33,639 nt of DNA from an uncultured bacterium (lineage in GTDB: Bacteria; Cyanobacteriota; Vampirovibrionia; Gastranaerophilales; Gastranaerophilaceae), in assembly GCA_948433295.1 (NCBI GenBank), contig CAOJDT010000015.1, positions 1-33,639 of the forward strand, written 5' to 3'. Positions 16,010-24,726 of this stretch are shown here, in pieces. The notes under the pieces were generated by a model. The model was not told the DNA's origin. It was given only the letters and a program-made list of their open reading frames with translations, and did not search any database. Each line of letters starts with the position of its first letter. Position 1 is the stretch's first letter. Position numbers and translations under genes: made by a program.

Positions 16010-16861
16010 ATGTTAATCCATAAAATAGAAGAATTAAGAAAACAAATAAAAATCTGGAAAAAACAAGGACTTACAGTTGGTCTTGTACCTACAATGGGCG
16101 CACTTCACAACGGACATTTGAGCCTTATCAAAAAAAGCGTTGAAAAATGTGATAAAACCGTAGTTTCAGTATTTGTAAACCCAATTCAATTCGGTCCTAA
16201 CGAAGATTTGGACAAATATCCGAGAACACTGGATGCAGATAGAAAATTATGTGAAGATGCCGGCGTTGATATAGTTTTCGCCCCGTCGCCAAAAGAAATG
16301 TATGGAGAAGGTCATATTTTATCAAATGATTTTCTGACCTATGTTGTACCACCGTTCTTCTACGTAGACAAGCTTTGCGGAAAATCCAGAGTAGGACACT
16401 TTGACGGAGTTTGTACGGTTGTAAACAAACTTTTCAACATTGTCCAACCTGATTTTGCATTTTTCGGAGAAAAAGACCGCCAACAGTTAATAATTATTAA
16501 GAAAATGATTAAGGATTTAAACATTCCGGTAGAAATTATTCCTTGCCCTATAGTCCGCGAAGAAAGCGGATTAGCACTCAGTTCGCGAAATAAATATTTA
16601 ACCGAAAATGGAAAAATTGAAGCACTCGCTCTTAACAGGATTCTATTTAATATAAAAACATGTTATAATAAAGGAATAAAAGACGTATCTGCTTTAACGG
16701 AAACAGCATATTCTTTTCTTAACGAAAACCATGCACTGGAATACCTGGAATTCAGAGACAAAGATACATTGGAAGAAAAGAAAACGGCTGATAACAACAC
16801 AATAGTATTTATAGCTGTAAAAGTAGAAAACGTACGACTTATTGATAATATTGAATTATAA
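16010..16861 (+). CDS. panC: Pantothenate synthetase
   Basis: PanC joins pantoate and beta-alanine using ATP. The 283-residue protein shows LVPTMGALHNGHLSLIKKS near residue 26 (nucleotidyltransferase H-x-G-H), VSVFVNPIQFGPNEDL, GEKDRQQL, and LSSRNKYL near residue 190 (KMSKS-like region). I prefer the ATG at 16010, because AAGGGAG ends 9 bases before it; the ATG at 16001 directly abuts that site. It is not fused to cytidylate kinase, unlike the cyanobacterial PanC-Cmk protein. It is divergent from pilin 1. Confidence 0.96.
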   Translation: MLIHKIEELRKQIKIWKKQGLTVGLVPTMGALHNGHLSLIKKSVEKCDKTVVSVFVNPIQFGPNEDLDKYPRTLDADRKLCEDAGVDIVFAPSPKEMYGEGHILSNDFLTYVVPPFFYVDKLCGKSRVGHFDGVCTVVNKLFNIVQPDFAFFGEKDRQQLIIIKKMIKDLNIPVEIIPCPIVREESGLALSSRNKYLTENGKIEALALNRILFNIKTCYNKGIKDVSALTETAYSFLNENHALEYLEFRDKDTLEEKKTADNNTIVFIAVKVENVRLIDNIEL

Positions 16862-16874
16862 GACGAGGAAACGC

Positions 16875-17798
16875 ATGCATAAAGGGTTGGAAAATATTAA
16901 AAAAATCTCAAAGATTCTTGAACATCTGATAACATTAATTCAAATCGTATTAATTATCATAATACTTATGGTTTCATTATTCTGGTTTTTCGAATTAATG
17001 GAAGTAAATACATTTGATTTTATGCTTCCGTTTATAGACCAGATAAAAGCACTTATGCACGCTAATTTCGGAGCGGAATTACAAAAAGGTCAAGCAGGCC
17101 TTGACGGTTCACTGTTCATATTTATAGCAATATTGGGACTGTCGGTCTATGTTATAACCCAGATAAAAACATTCCTCAAACATTACGACAAAATTCTCGC
17201 AAAACAAATTGTAGTTGCTAAACAAAATGCGGAAGATGCATTTAATATACAACTTGCTATTGAAAAAAAACATACTCTTTTAAATTACAAAAATATCGTT
17301 ATTCTTGTAAAAGTATCATTAAAAAGTTTGCTGAAAGACATGTATCAGACTGAAAATGATACAAAAAAAATTGACAGAAAACTTGAAGATGCCGCACTTG
17401 TCGGTTTTTATAATATAATGAAAACCCTTCCGGGCTGCGGATTTTCAAAAGACGGTCAGACATTAATCATTACTGCAAAACGTTTCGAATCAGTGGACAT
17501 GATTCTTCTGAAAATAACTGAAGCTCTCGAAAAACTTAAAGCCGAATACAAAACTAAAAAAATTGCGTTTAATGCAAATATGGCAATAGACGTTTATACT
17601 GACAAAGTCTTACTAAAAGACGTTTATGCAGATTTAAAAACATTATTAACTCTTAATATGCCAAACGAAATTCTCTGCTACGGAAACTTCTGCAACCGCT
17701 ACGAACTTATGAAAAAGCAGTTGTTTGAAGCTTACCTGAAAGGCACATACGATATCACAGATGATGAAAACATCTGGGCATTAGTTAAGAAAAATTAA
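16875..17798 (+). CDS. Unrecognised membrane protein with two transmembrane segments
   Basis: The protein has 307 residues from the ATG at 16875, which has GAGGA 5 bases upstream; an upstream TTG at 16842 inside panC is less likely. A hydrophobic segment at about residues 21-40 and another at about 79-97 flank a roughly 40-residue loop. The remaining 210 residues are soluble and charged, with helical heptad-like stretches and a few cysteines (PGCGF, CYGNFC). I see no known domain. It follows panC by 13 bases and precedes the rplJ leader, so it may be co-transcribed with panC. Function unknown. Confidence 0.7.
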   Translation: MHKGLENIKKISKILEHLITLIQIVLIIIILMVSLFWFFELMEVNTFDFMLPFIDQIKALMHANFGAELQKGQAGLDGSLFIFIAILGLSVYVITQIKTFLKHYDKILAKQIVVAKQNAEDAFNIQLAIEKKHTLLNYKNIVILVKVSLKSLLKDMYQTENDTKKIDRKLEDAALVGFYNIMKTLPGCGFSKDGQTLIITAKRFESVDMILLKITEALEKLKAEYKTKKIAFNANMAIDVYTDKVLLKDVYADLKTLLTLNMPNEILCYGNFCNRYELMKKQLFEAYLKGTYDITDDENIWALVKKN

Positions 17799-17839
17799 CC
17801 TTTTACTTGATTTTAAAAAACTTTTTTGTTAATATTCAA

Positions 17840-18230
17840 ATGTCAACCGCAGACAATTAGTCGGGGTTGGGGCGAAAAGGAGCAGGACTCAGACAGCAGT
17901 CGTTGTTAGAGTGTTGCGAAAAGGTGAAATCTGGTAACTAATGTTACAGAAAGGTAACGCCAATAAACAATGCTCGGACAACAGGTGTTGTAGAGGATTG
18001 CGAAAAAGGGAAAGCTCAAGTAACAGAGATGGTAACGAGAATATCCCGATAAAAATTCGCTTCTCACCATTAAATGTCAAAAGACAGCTAATCGAGGTTA
18101 CACAAGTCGAATATAATAATATTTTTGCCTATGTGTGATTTTGCGGTTCCGAAAAAGAAAGGATTGCAAAATCTTTTTAGTTTTCGGGCAAAACAAGGTC
18201 GATAAAAAACATTACAACCAAAGGAGCAAA
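17840..18230 (+). promoter_or_regulatory. Long structured leader of rplJ-rplL (putative L10 feedback leader)
   Basis: This 433-base stretch without a gene precedes rplJ. A motif close to TTGCGAAAAGG occurs three times (near 17870, 17913 and 17998), each followed by a purine-rich segment; the second and third also contain GGTAAC or AGTAAC repeats. GTAAC (17934-17938), GTTAC (17943-17947) and GTAAC (17954-17958) allow two alternative hairpins. Near the gene, GATTTTGC/GCAAAATC (18137-18173) plus TTTTT looks like a terminator, and CCGAAAA/TTTTCGG (18149-18187) is a competing fold. Bacterial rplJ leaders are bound by L10(L12)4 and control expression, so a feedback role is likely by position. The detailed fold is my inference. 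Confidence 0.6.
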
Positions 18231-18231
18231 A

Positions 18232-18753
18232 ATGTCAACAAAAGCATTTAAACAAGAAAAAATAGATGCAATGAAAGCTAAGTTTGAAAAAGCTCAAGTG
18301 GCAATTATTACTGAGTATAAAGGTTATTCTGTAGAAGAAATAACTAACCTCAGACGTGCGCTTCAAAAAGAAGGCGGCGACTACATGGTTACTAAAAATA
18401 CTCTCGCAAAAATCGCTGCTAAAGATACTGATTTTGAAGCTATAGCTGACGCTTGCAAAGGTCCTATCGCCATAGCATTTGGTTTTGAAGATCAAGTAAG
18501 CCCTGCAAAAGTTGTATCTAAATTCATTAAAGAATCTAAAAAAGGCGAAATCCTTGGTGCGGTATTAGAAGGCAACTTGTTGTCTGCTGATGAAGCTAAA
18601 GCTCTTGCAAATCTTCCTTCAAAAGAAGAACTTTATGCAAAAATGCTTGGCTCAATCAATTCACCGGCATCTGGAATCGTTGGTGCAGTCAATGCAGTTA
18701 TGGCATCACTTACACGTGCTGTTGCAGCTGTTAGAGACCAAAAAGCAGCTTAA
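18232..18753 (+). CDS. rplJ: 50S ribosomal protein L10
   Basis: L10 forms the base of the ribosomal stalk and carries L7/L12 dimers. The 173-residue protein has the typical KQEKIDAMKAKFEKAQVAII start, then YKGYSVEEITNLRRALQKEG and VTKNTLAKIAAKD. The C-terminal helix (VGAVNAVMASLTRAVAAVRDQ) binds L12. AAAGGAG precedes the ATG. The upstream rplK-rplA genes usual in this cluster are not here. Confidence 0.97.
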   Translation: MSTKAFKQEKIDAMKAKFEKAQVAIITEYKGYSVEEITNLRRALQKEGGDYMVTKNTLAKIAAKDTDFEAIADACKGPIAIAFGFEDQVSPAKVVSKFIKESKKGEILGAVLEGNLLSADEAKALANLPSKEELYAKMLGSINSPASGIVGAVNAVMASLTRAVAAVRDQKAA

Positions 18754-18758
18754 CGAAT

Positions 18759-18790
18759 TTTGGTTAGTGTGCGGTGCAAACTAAGCAAAA
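18759..18790 (+). promoter_or_regulatory. Hairpin between rplJ and rplL
   Basis: TTTTGGTTAGT and ACTAAGCAAAA form a stem with one G-G mismatch in the 117-base gap. Such intercistronic structures can help L12 be made in excess over L10; that role is inferred. Confidence 0.45.
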
Positions 18791-18870
18791 CCGACACCTT
18801 AATCCAACATAACATTAAACAAAAAACTTAAAGTACAACAAACAACAAAAACAACTAAAGGAGAAAAATA

Positions 18871-19245
18871 ATGAGTAACGTAGAAACAATTTTGGAATCA
18901 ATTGAAAAATTAACTTTGTTAGAAGCAGCTGAATTAGTAAAAGCTATGGAAGAAAAATTCGGCGTATCAGCAGCAGCTCCAGTAGCAGTTGCAGCAGCTC
19001 CTGCAGCAGCAGGCGAAGCAGCAGCAGAAGAAGCTTCTGAAGTAAGCGTAATCCTTGCATCAGCTGGTGCTAACAAAATCGCTGTATTGAAAGAAGTTCG
19101 CGGTATCACAGGTCTTGGCTTGAAAGAAGCTAAAGATTTAGTAGATGGCGCTCCAAAACCTGTTAAAGAAAACATCAAAAAAGAAGATGCTGAAGCTATC
19201 AAAAAACAACTTGAAGCTGCTGGCGCTACTGTTGAAATCAAATAG
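18871..19245 (+). CDS. rplL: 50S ribosomal protein L7/L12
   Basis: L7/L12 is the multicopy stalk protein that recruits translation factors. The 124-residue protein has an N-terminal dimerisation part, an Ala/Glu hinge (residues about 31-55) and a C-terminal domain with the classic [20 protein letters not shown] segment and [21 protein letters not shown] end. AAAGGAG precedes the ATG. It is followed by a strong terminator. Confidence 0.98.
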   Translation: MSNVETILESIEKLTLLEAAELVKAMEEKFGVSAAAPVAVAAAPAAAGEAAAEEASEVSVILASAGANKIAVLKEVRGITGLGLKEAKDLVDGAPKPVKENIKKEDAEAIKKQLEAAGATVEIK

Positions 19246-19270
19246 GTTTTGCTTTTCGCAAAATTCAAAA

Positions 19271-19304
19271 AAAAGAGTTCTTGATATTCAAGAACTCTTT
19301 TTTA
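19271..19304. terminator. Bidirectional terminator, rplL / nuclease gene
   Basis: GAGTTCTTGA pairs with TCAAGAACTC, with A-run and T-run flanks on both strands. It overlaps the stop codon of the convergent nuclease gene. Confidence 0.9.
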
Positions 19305-19931
19305 ATAGCAAAATTTTTTATATTCACAAAAATCACATTTAACCGAACAGCCTGAAAAAACCTCTTCACTGCTGATTTTTAAACAAACGTTTTCAAGCGT
19401 TTCGGAGTATTCTGCAATCTTGTTTTTATCCGCGCAGACCGTAAAATTTCTTTTATTTTTTAAATCAATATAAATAAAATTAAGACTGTTGTAATCTTTT
19501 AAAATTTTATCTGCGCAAACAAGATAAACCATAGTCTGATAATCGGTTTCAGGATTTTTCGGAATAGCCCCTGTTTTGTAATCCAGAATATAATAATCAT
19601 CACCGTCCTTCATTAAAGCATCCAAACGTCCGCCGACCCAGAATTCACCGACCTTCGCACTCAAATTATACTCTGAGGCAACATAACTTTTTTGAAAAAA
19701 TTCATTATTAAGGAGCGATTGCCAAATTTCTTTTTCAGAATCCGAAAGTTCACGCAAAAGATTTGATATATCAGCCCCGCAAAGATAATAATGAGCGAGC
19801 GCGTGAATTTTCTTTCCGCGTTCAAAAAACGAAGCAGGCTGAGGTACCGCAATATTTTGTACATATCTGAAAAAATATTTCTTCGGACAGGTTTCAAACG
19901 TTTTAAGCATATTCGGCGAAAAATTATTCAT
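19302..19931 (-). CDS. PD-(D/E)XK nuclease with predicted Fe-S cluster, AddB/Cas4-type
   Basis: This 209-residue protein has the nuclease core GGRLDALMKDGDDYYILDYKTG-like region near residues 96-117: an Asp, then D-Y-K. An earlier H-A-L-A-H carries the family histidine. Four cysteines match the Fe-S arrangement of AddB and Cas4: one in TCPKKYFFRY near the N-terminus and C-x2-C-x5-C at the C-terminus (KCDFCEYKKFCY). I chose the ATG at 19929-19931 because GAGG lies 6 bases upstream. It is directly downstream of the giant SF1 helicase, so the two probably form a helicase-nuclease for double-strand-break processing. No Cas genes or CRISPR are present. Confidence 0.85.
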   Translation of the reverse strand: MNNFSPNMLKTFETCPKKYFFRYVQNIAVPQPASFFERGKKIHALAHYYLCGADISNLLRELSDSEKEIWQSLLNNEFFQKSYVASEYNLSAKVGEFWVGGRLDALMKDGDDYYILDYKTGAIPKNPETDYQTMVYLVCADKILKDYNSLNFIYIDLKNKRNFTVCADKNKIAEYSETLENVCLKISSEEVFSGCSVKCDFCEYKKFCY

Positions 19932-20023
19932 AAACAACCTCACATTGCATTGCAGACGTCATTTCGTGCTTGACACGGAATCGCATAATCGCGGAGTGTA
20001 AATATTTATTCATAAACAACCTC
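19924..20023. repeat. Palindromic (REP-like) element between 18-bp direct repeats
   Basis: The 18 bases at 19924-19941 and 20006-20023 are identical. They contain the helicase stop codon overlapping an ATG. The 64 bases between hold a stem ATTTCGTG/CACGGAAT (19961-19981, one G-T pair) in a CGTCATT...AATCGC frame, the same layout as the element in the pilin 2 leader at 25414-25453. After the insertion, both the helicase stop (upper copy) and the nuclease start (lower copy) stay intact. Confidence 0.75.
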
Positions 20024-23000
20024 CCCAAGAAGTCTTTCAAAAATCACAGACGGTTCTTGATTTACTATTTTTTCAAAAGATTTTGTTTTGCGAGCGGCAG
20101 TAAAGTATAGTTTTTTCTTCGCACGAGTAATCGCAACATAAAGAAGCCGCAAGTTTTCGGCTATTAACTCCTGTTTCATTTCGTATTCTGTTTTCGGTTT
20201 GTAATTCGGATTAAGCTTTTTCACGTTTTCCATAAAATCAGAATTTTTCAATTTAATTTGCGAGAAATCAAGCGTAAGATTTTTCTCAGCCATTTCCGGC
20301 AAAAAGACATAATCAAACTCATCACCTTTAGACTTGTGAAGCGTCATAATCTGGACTTTTCCTTCAAGAAAACCTCTATCGCTTTCGTCTTCTTCCGAGA
20401 AAAACTTAAACCCGCTGAGGCTGTTTCGTTTTGCAAGTTCGGCAAGCCGCTCGGATATTGCGGAAAGATTTTTGGTATTAATCGAAATTCTCTTTATCAA
20501 AGTTGCAATTAAATAAATATTTGATTTTTCAATTTCGCTGTTAAAATAATGAAGCCCGATTTTTATAGCAAGTTCATCAGCCGAAAGATGAGGGAAGAAA
20601 AGCCAATAATTCAAATCCCAATAAAACTGAATCAACGAAGCATTTTCCAACAAATCACAATCGAGCGAAACAAACGGATTTTCATATTTTCTTATTTCAG
20701 CGCCCAGCCTTTGTTTGTAGAAACCCAATTCTGAAAGAATTTCGTAACTGTCTGCAATAACCGAATTATCGAACGGATGAAGAATCATATTAAGGACAGC
20801 AAAAATTGCCCTAAAAATTGATTTTTGTTCAAGACATTCGCTTCTGGTAATACTTTTCAGCCCGCTGTCATTTACGAATGAAGTCCACTGAGCAACCTGA
20901 AAATTATTTCTCAAAAGAATTCCGACAGTAGCTTTCGGATTTTTTCTGAACGCATTTTTAATCTCTTTTAAAACAAAGTTTTTTTCTTCAAGAGTTTTCT
21001 CAAAAATTTGTGCATAAAGCGCGTTTTCACTGACAGGGTTACGCCCCTCCACTGGATTCATAAGAATATGGAAAAACGCATCCTTTGTTTCTTCCTCTTG
21101 TTCTGAAGAAAGAAGAAGGCTATTAGCAAGTTTCCAAACATCTTCGCAACAACGCTGCGAACAATTCATACTCACATCCTGACTTTCGGCGATAAATTTT
21201 CTGAAACCTTTAACATCGGCGTTGGTAAAGGTAGTTGTAATTGCCTGATTTATATCACCGCAGCGGATAAGGTTTTTGTGTTTTGCGGAAAGAAGATTTA
21301 TGAGCCTTTGTTGAACTGACGACGAATCCTGCGCTTCATCTTCAATAATATACATACAAATATTTTGATAATAATCCCTGATATCTTCGTTTTCTTCAAG
21401 AAGTTTTACGGAGGAAATCAGCATATCATCGTAATCTATGAGGTTTGCTTCCTTTAAAATCTTTTGATAACCTTCAAAAAATTTTTGGAATTTTTTCATT
21501 TTCGCATCAGAAAGTTCTGCGCCGAAATTCCCCTCGCCGATTTTAAATACGGAAATTGCACGATCAAATTCATCGGTCTCGGTTTTCTTTAACTTCAAAC
21601 CTCCCGCAACCTCTTTAACTATACGAGTTCTCTGAGTATCGTCGCAAATATCAAAATCCGACGACAAGCCGAGACGTTCAAAATTTCCGTTTTCTTTAAG
21701 AATTCTTAAAGCCAGCCCGTGAATTGTACTTATATTCGGAAGCTGAGTTGAATTTTCACGGATAGATTTAATTCTTTCTCTGAAATTTCTTGCGGCAGAC
21801 TCCATGTAAGTCATGACAAAAATATTATCGGGATTAATTCCTCTATCCAAAAGTTTTAGAATTAACGCGAGAAGAATAGTTGTTTTGCCCGCACCGGGAA
21901 CGGCAGAAATCGCCATTTGTCCGCTTTCGTAATCAAGTACTGGCTTCTGGTCGTCACGCGGAATTATCGGACGCGCTTTGACGTTGTCATTCTGAACCTG
22001 TTTTAGAATCTCTTCATCCACCACAATAAATTCCTCAATTCCGCCGAAATTTTCCACACCGTTTCCGTCAAACAGGCTCGAGAAGGTAAAAACATTTTCG
22101 CTTGCTGCAAGAGTTAATTTTCTCAAAATTCTTGCTGTTTTTTCCTTGCCGAGTTCAATATTATCATCTATCGTGTATTCGTCCTTGCTCCATCCGCGCT
22201 GAAAAACCCATGCGTTATACATTGGTCCGGTGTCGCTTTTTATCCATTCATCGCTTGAAATATCCAGCCAAAATTGATACTTTGTTTTAATCTGATTATC
22301 AATAATTTTCTGCGGCGTTCCGATAACTAAATCATTTTCGCCGATTTCAAGAATCGAATAGGGATTTTCCGCGATAATCGAATTTTCAATTTGCGTAATT
22401 ATTTCTTCTTTTCGTTCTAAAAATCTTTCACCGAAAACGTTTTCAAAATCTTGAAGCTGTTTTATAAAAAAATTAAATTTGTTAATCTCGAGCGGATTAA
22501 AGGAATAAAATTCAAAAAGTTTAGTATAAATTTCATAGACCTGTTCGGATAATTTTTTGTCGGAATTTTGAAAACTTTCAACGGTTTCTCGCAAATTTTT
22601 ATATTTCAAATTATGTTCTTCATTCTCAAATTCCACATCAGGCAAAACATGTGTTTTATCGAATTCCTGAAGCACGTCTCTACAATATTTTACAGGAATT
22701 CCGAGCATGCCTGTCAGTACCGAACGCAAATCAAATTCCGACAAATTATTACGTAAATTCGTGTTTAATTTCAAAATTGTAATAGCGGCAAGAACATATT
22801 TATTTTGAATTAATTTTTCACTACCGGACAAATAAAGAGGCTTTGCCTGAGCGTTCAAATTCTCTGAAAAAGAAAACTTCAACATTTCATCAATCACCGG
22901 AGTTACAATCGAAATTTCCGACGGCAAAACTTTTTCTTTCAAAAGCGAATTGATTTTTTTAGTAACAAGTTCAATCATAGAAGATCGCTTTGACGGAGAT

Positions 23001-23887
23001 TGAATTGTAAAATATTTCAACGGTGTTTTTTCATCTTTTATAACATTATTAAAAATATTTTCCGCATCAAATTTCAACTTATTTTTTGTTTCAAGAACAG
23101 TTACAGGCTGATTAAAAAGTTCACCAAACTGCCACACTGCCGTCCTGTCAGCACTAAGGTATCCTATACGGCTTGCACCTTTTGAGTCATAGGCAATAAA
23201 AACATCCTTTAACTGCGGCACAAGAAACTTTATAAAATCATAACAAATCGGTGTAATTTCGTCACCGTCATCAATAATTAAATACTCAATATCTTTGAAG
23301 TAATCCGTGTTTTTATAAATGTAATTAAATACAAGACCCTGCCGAAGATAATCAAAATCTCTCAGACGCAACGTTTCTTTCAAAAGCCTTTTCAAAGCGG
23401 CTTTTGCATCGTCGGAAAAGCTTTCGTCTAAAACCCTCGCGCGCCAATCAACATCATCATCGGACAAATTATTTTGAACAATAAGCGCGTATCTTCTAAA
23501 CAATTGATGAAGCAGCGATTTTTTTGAATTGTAACCCTTAAACGGAATATTTTTCAAAACATCTTTTAACACAAATTGAGAAACTTCCAACCCCGCAAGA
23601 TTCGGTAAAATTTTCGGATTTTCTTTAAACGGATTTCCGTTCTCAACAAACGCCCAATTATCTGTTATGGTATTGTAAACAAGTCCGAAAAACGAATAAA
23701 CTTGTAATTTTTCAAAGCAATCAATTTTTATTTTTTTTAATGTTTCATTAACAAATTTATTTTTCAAATTAGAATTTTGGACAAGCACGAGAATTTTCGA
23801 CGCCTCAATTCCCGAATTAAGAAGAGACACATATTTATCAATCAAAATTCCGTTTTTTTCAGATGAAACACTTCCGTCAATAATCAC
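20006..23887 (-). CDS. SF1 (UvrD/AddA-like) helicase with an inactive helicase-like N-terminal half
   Basis: The 1293-residue protein's C-terminal half holds all SF1A motifs: SAVPGAGKTT (Walker A, near residue 665), IIEDEAQDSSS (motif II, about 850), RCGDINQAI (motif III), TLHKSKGDEFDYVFLP (motif V, about 1186) and LLYVAITRAKKKL (motif VI, about 1254). The first 620 residues resemble a second helicase core without its motifs: the region IIDGSVSSEKNGILIDKY sits where a Walker A would be, and YLIIDDGDEITPICYDF looks like a motif II. This recalls AddB or RecC, whose helicase folds are inactive. With the separate nuclease gene downstream, it suggests an AddAB-like enzyme. The start is GTG at 23885-23887 with AGAGGA upstream. 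Confidence 0.85.
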   Translation of the reverse strand: MIIDGSVSSEKNGILIDKYVSLLNSGIEASKILVLVQNSNLKNKFVNETLKKIKIDCFEKLQVYSFFGLVYNTITDNWAFVENGNPFKENPKILPNLAGLEVSQFVLKDVLKNIPFKGYNSKKSLLHQLFRRYALIVQNNLSDDDVDWRARVLDESFSDDAKAALKRLLKETLRLRDFDYLRQGLVFNYIYKNTDYFKDIEYLIIDDGDEITPICYDFIKFLVPQLKDVFIAYDSKGASRIGYLSADRTAVWQFGELFNQPVTVLETKNKLKFDAENIFNNVIKDEKTPLKYFTIQSPSKRSSMIELVTKKINSLLKEKVLPSEISIVTPVIDEMLKFSFSENLNAQAKPLYLSGSEKLIQNKYVLAAITILKLNTNLRNNLSEFDLRSVLTGMLGIPVKYCRDVLQEFDKTHVLPDVEFENEEHNLKYKNLRETVESFQNSDKKLSEQVYEIYTKLFEFYSFNPLEINKFNFFIKQLQDFENVFGERFLERKEEIITQIENSIIAENPYSILEIGENDLVIGTPQKIIDNQIKTKYQFWLDISSDEWIKSDTGPMYNAWVFQRGWSKDEYTIDDNIELGKEKTARILRKLTLAASENVFTFSSLFDGNGVENFGGIEEFIVVDEEILKQVQNDNVKARPIIPRDDQKPVLDYESGQMAISAVPGAGKTTILLALILKLLDRGINPDNIFVMTYMESAARNFRERIKSIRENSTQLPNISTIHGLALRILKENGNFERLGLSSDFDICDDTQRTRIVKEVAGGLKLKKTETDEFDRAISVFKIGEGNFGAELSDAKMKKFQKFFEGYQKILKEANLIDYDDMLISSVKLLEENEDIRDYYQNICMYIIEDEAQDSSSVQQRLINLLSAKHKNLIRCGDINQAITTTFTNADVKGFRKFIAESQDVSMNCSQRCCEDVWKLANSLLLSSEQEEETKDAFFHILMNPVEGRNPVSENALYAQIFEKTLEEKNFVLKEIKNAFRKNPKATVGILLRNNFQVAQWTSFVNDSGLKSITRSECLEQKSIFRAIFAVLNMILHPFDNSVIADSYEILSELGFYKQRLGAEIRKYENPFVSLDCDLLENASLIQFYWDLNYWLFFPHLSADELAIKIGLHYFNSEIEKSNIYLIATLIKRISINTKNLSAISERLAELAKRNSLSGFKFFSEEDESDRGFLEGKVQIMTLHKSKGDEFDYVFLPEMAEKNLTLDFSQIKLKNSDFMENVKKLNPNYKPKTEYEMKQELIAENLRLLYVAITRAKKKLYFTAARKTKSFEKIVNQEPSVIFERLLGEVVYE

Positions 23888-24053
23888 AAAACAATCCTCT
23901 TTATAGAGTATTTTATCATAAAAATAAGTGTGAAATTTACAAATAATTTAGTATTGTTAAACTATTGCCTTTTTTTGAAATTTAGTCTAGTATTTAAACA
24001 TAGATAACAATACAAATTTGCATAAGTATTTGCAAGGAAAGTCGGAGGTAGAA

Positions 24054-24260
24054 ATGCAAGAATTACAAGAACAAATCGGAATGTCAGCAGGTCAAATTTA
24101 CAACTATTTGAACAACAACGGAGAAGCTACATTCTCAAAAATCAAAAAAGAATTAGACCTTAAAGGAAACTTCGCAGACTTAGGTCTTGGCTGGTTAGCA
24201 AGAGAAGACAAAGTTGAAATTTCTAAAAAAGGAACTTCTTTAAACGTAAGACTTAAATAG
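24054..24260 (+). CDS. Small winged helix-turn-helix protein (DUF2582-like)
   Basis: The protein has 68 residues from the ATG at 24054, which has GGAGG at 5 bases; an upstream start at 24018 lacks a site. The pattern IGMSAGQIYNYLNNNGEATF, then FSKIKKELDLKG and LGLGWLAREDKVEI, matches the DUF2582 winged-helix family of small, probably DNA-binding proteins. No effector domain is present. It is monocistronic, with its own terminator. Its role is unknown; transcription regulation or chromatin binding are possibilities. Confidence 0.82.
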   Translation: MQELQEQIGMSAGQIYNYLNNNGEATFSKIKKELDLKGNFADLGLGWLAREDKVEISKKGTSLNVRLK

Positions 24261-24285
24261 TTTTAATAAACAGAACGAAAACTTT

Positions 24286-24315
24286 AAAAAGCACCCTTAA
24301 TAAAAGGGTGCTTTT
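24286..24315 (+). terminator. Terminator after the winged-helix gene
   Basis: AAAAAGCACCCTT pairs with AAGGGTGCTTTTT across a 5-base loop. Confidence 0.9.
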
Positions 24316-24342
24316 TGCACAGAAGTACGCGCGGAAAAATTT

Positions 24343-24636
24343 TTACTGAAGAATGCTAAACGCAACAATTTCGTCAATATTAACATTTAACCAATCGTAA
24401 CGGAAACATACATAATCATTGCAGTCACAATTGTCATCATCGCATTCACAATAATCTTTCAAACGGCAGACAATGGCATTTTCGAGAGCAAGAATATCTT
24501 CGTGGCATTCATCACATCTTTTTTCAGGCAAAACAATATCGCCGTCAATTTTTAAATATTCTGTAAAAATTACAACTCTCATTGAGTTATTCTTTTCGGC
24601 AATTTTATAAATTGCTTTTGAAACAGGTTTAGACAT
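24343..24636 (-). CDS. Unrecognised acidic, cysteine-rich small protein
   Basis: The protein has 97 residues, with AAAGGAGA 7 bases before the ATG. The N-terminal half is ordinary. The centre reads KRCDECHEDI, and the second half YCECDDDNCDCNDYVC, an unusual mix of Asp and Cys that could bind metal (zinc or Fe-S); that is inference. No known family is recognised. It lies between the winged-helix gene (convergent) and pilin 2 (same strand). Confidence 0.65.
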   Translation of the reverse strand: MSKPVSKAIYKIAEKNNSMRVVIFTEYLKIDGDIVLPEKRCDECHEDILALENAIVCRLKDYCECDDDNCDCNDYVCFRYDWLNVNIDEIVAFSILQ

Positions 24637-24726
24637 AAAAAAATCTCCTTTATAATTACGTTGAGATTATAAAAGAGAAATTTAAAAATATAATTCCCGA
24701 TAAGTCTTAGCCGATTTACCAAACTT

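Noticed and set aside
17840-18110. RNase P RNA, tmRNA or glycine riboswitch
   Set aside because: Isolated fragments such as GGTAACGCC look familiar, but the order of conserved RNase P or riboswitch elements is absent and the position before rplJ favours an r-protein leader.
19302-19931. Cas4 of a CRISPR system
   Set aside because: The Fe-S nuclease layout is shared with Cas4, but there is no repeat array or other cas gene and its partner is an SF1 helicase.
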